This document shows positions 62,762-64,000 of a stretch of DNA of 64,000 nt, in pieces. Position 1 is the first letter of the stretch. Each line of letters starts with the position of its first letter. The stretch is from NCBI GenBank assembly GCA_902629285.1, contig CACOQN010000008.1, forward strand, positions 1-64,000, given 5' to 3'. This DNA comes from an uncultured Pelagibacteraceae bacterium. Lineage in GTDB: Bacteria; Pseudomonadota; Alphaproteobacteria; Pelagibacterales; Pelagibacteraceae. Under the pieces are notes generated by a model. That model was given only the letters and a program-made list of their open reading frames with translations, was not told the DNA's origin and did no database searches. The position numbers and the translations under genes are program-made.

Positions 62762-63444
62762 TGAAATTAGATTTAAAAAAATTGAAGTTAAGAAAAGTAA
62801 ACGAACAACTTCAAAATATAGATAGAAAAATAAATGATAGGAATTTTACAATAATTAATCCTGAGGGCAATCATGCTGTATGCGCTGGGCTCACTGAAGA
62901 ATTAAATATAAATATTAAAGGTCATGTTGGATATTATTGCGCTGGAATGAATCAAAAAGCAAATATTACAATTGAAGGTAACGTAGGAACTGGTGTGGCT
63001 GAAAATATGATGTCCGGTAAAGTTCACGTTAAAGGTAATGCATCACAATCAGCAGGTGCAACGGCTCATGGAGGGCTTTTAGTTATTGATGGCGATGCAA
63101 GTTCTAGATGTGGAATTTCAATGAAAGGTATTGATATAGTTGTAAAAGGTTCAGTAGGTCACATGTCAGGTTTCATGTCTCAAGCAGGAAACCTAGTAGT
63201 ATGTGGTGATGCTGGTGAGGCATTAGGTGATAGTTTATATGAAACAAACATATATATAAGAGGCAGAGTCAGATCACTTGGTGCAGATTGTGTCGAAAAA
63301 AAAATGGATATAAAACATATTAAAAAACTTAATTTACTTTTAAAGAAAGCAAATATCAAAAACCATAAAGCTGAAAATTTTAAAAGATACGGTTCAGCAA
63401 AAAAATTATACAACTTTAAAATAGATAATATTTCTAATTATTAA
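62761..63444 (+). CDS. GXGXG-domain protein, second MgsB/GlxC-like copy
   Basis: 227 residues from the ATG at 62761, which overlaps the upstream stop as TAATG; a TTG reading from 62749 is rejected. Beta-helix repeats (KGHVGYYCAGMN, EGNVGTGVAENMM, GDASSRCGISMKG). It lacks the about 57 N-terminal residues of the first copy. Confidence 0.85.
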   Translation: MKLDLKKLKLRKVNEQLQNIDRKINDRNFTIINPEGNHAVCAGLTEELNINIKGHVGYYCAGMNQKANITIEGNVGTGVAENMMSGKVHVKGNASQSAGATAHGGLLVIDGDASSRCGISMKGIDIVVKGSVGHMSGFMSQAGNLVVCGDAGEALGDSLYETNIYIRGRVRSLGADCVEKKMDIKHIKKLNLLLKKANIKNHKAENFKRYGSAKKLYNFKIDNISNY

Positions 63445-63446
63445 TT

Positions 63447-64000
63447 ATGAAAAAAAATAATAGAACTCTTCCTCGTCAATCATGGACTTTTGATGAATAC
63501 ACAAATTCAGAAATTAGGAGAGCTGCAGCAACAGGTATATATGATATTAGAGGTGGAGGATCAAAAAGAAAACTTCCCCACTTTGACGATTTGTTATTTT
63601 TAGGGGCATCAATGTCTAGATATCCATTGGAGGGGTATAGAGAAAAATGTACTACAAATGTAACTCTTGGAACTAAATTTGCAAAAAAACCACTTGAGTT
63701 AGATATACCAATTACAATTGCAGGGATGAGCTTTGGTGCATTATCAGGCCCAGCAAAAGAGGCTTTGGGAAGAGGAGCAAGTGCTGCTGGTACATCTACG
63801 ACTACTGGTGACGGAGGAATGACACCTGAAGAAAGAGGACAATCTAAATATTTAGTCTACCAATTATTACCATCTAGATATGGAATGAACCCAGACGATT
63901 TAAGAAAAGCAGATGCGATTGAAGTTGTTATAGGTCAAGGTGCAAAACCTGGTGGTGGTGGAATGTTATTAGGTCAAAAAATAAATGATAGAGTTGCAAA
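63447..64000 (+). CDS. Glutamate-synthase-domain protein, second MgsC/GlxD-like copy, cut by right edge
   Basis: 184 codons visible, ATG two bases after the MgsB-like stop. IAGMSFGALSGPAKEALGRG and GDGGMTPEER align with ITGMSFGALSYEAKTALARG and GEGGMIPDER of the first copy. The N-terminus is shorter by about 26 residues and lacks the basic extension. FMN-binding catalytic half; the iron-sulfur part is beyond the window. Confidence 0.9.
   Translation, partial: MKKNNRTLPRQSWTFDEYTNSEIRRAAATGIYDIRGGGSKRKLPHFDDLLFLGASMSRYPLEGYREKCTTNVTLGTKFAKKPLELDIPITIAGMSFGALSGPAKEALGRGASAAGTSTTTGDGGMTPEERGQSKYLVYQLLPSRYGMNPDDLRKADAIEVVIGQGAKPGGGGMLLGQKINDRVA

Noticed and set aside
1-64000. CRISPR array, insertion sequence, prophage or tRNA
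   Set aside because: No evenly spaced direct repeats, no transposase or integrase reading frames, and no cloverleaf with TTCGA-type arm noticed in the small gaps.

Overview
This window looks like chromosome of a marine alphaproteobacterium of the SAR11 clade (Pelagibacterales). The DNA is strongly AT-rich, intergenic gaps are tiny (none above about 270 bases), genes are often coupled by TAATG/ATGA overlaps, and the content is dominated by use of methylated amines and onium compounds, as known in SAR11. No tRNA, rRNA, insertion sequence, prophage or CRISPR array was seen. The taxonomic call is inference from gene content and base composition.

Left part (1-19 kb, almost all on the minus strand). 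At the edge lies an electron-transfer module (ETF-ubiquinone oxidoreductase, EtfA, EtfB) coupled to a dimethylglycine-dehydrogenase-like flavoprotein. Then comes a long tightly packed operon read from about 18990 down to 8483 or further. It starts with a Rieske oxygenase of the quaternary-amine type and a betaine-homocysteine-methyltransferase-like enzyme. A second DMGDH-like flavoprotein, a ureohydrolase, a SAM methyltransferase and a DddP-like M24 metalloenzyme (DMSP lyase family) follow. After these come a small P-loop kinase with a nucleotidyltransferase, a 2-oxoglutarate oxygenase and an ECHDC3-like protein.

Middle (19-32 kb). A plus-strand operon couples a betaine-type ABC binding protein and permease to a MetF-like reductase and a DmdA-like methyltransferase; it has no ATPase gene of its own. 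Next is a little-known minus-strand module: an unusual M19 'dipeptidase', a 553-residue unknown, a DUF3726 protein and a 55-residue zinc-ribbon protein. Then come purE-purK, a GNAT, cspA and several small genes.

Right part (32.5-64 kb). This is a methylamine island. It has a heterotetrameric sarcosine oxidase/N-methylglutamate dehydrogenase (soxBDAG type) back to back with formate-THF ligase. An Fe-alcohol dehydrogenase and trimethylamine monooxygenase (Tmm) follow, then a TMAO transporter (TmoX, TmoV, TmoW) with glpK and gpsA behind it. Divergent from tmoX are TMAO demethylase (Tdm, DUF1989-GcvT fusion), a MarR-like regulator, an FAD oxidoreductase, GmaS, MgsABC and an ammonium transporter. 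A second mgsABC-like set runs off the right edge.

Together: TMA to TMAO (Tmm), TMAO uptake (TmoXVW), TMAO to dimethylamine plus formaldehyde (Tdm), [dimethylamine monooxygenase not in window], methylamine to gamma-glutamylmethylamide (GmaS), to N-methylglutamate (MgsABC), to glutamate plus a C1 unit (soxBDAG-type enzyme). C1 units pass through tetrahydrofolate to formate (Fhs), while AmtB would recover ammonium. The left half plausibly does the same for betaine/DMSP-like compounds.
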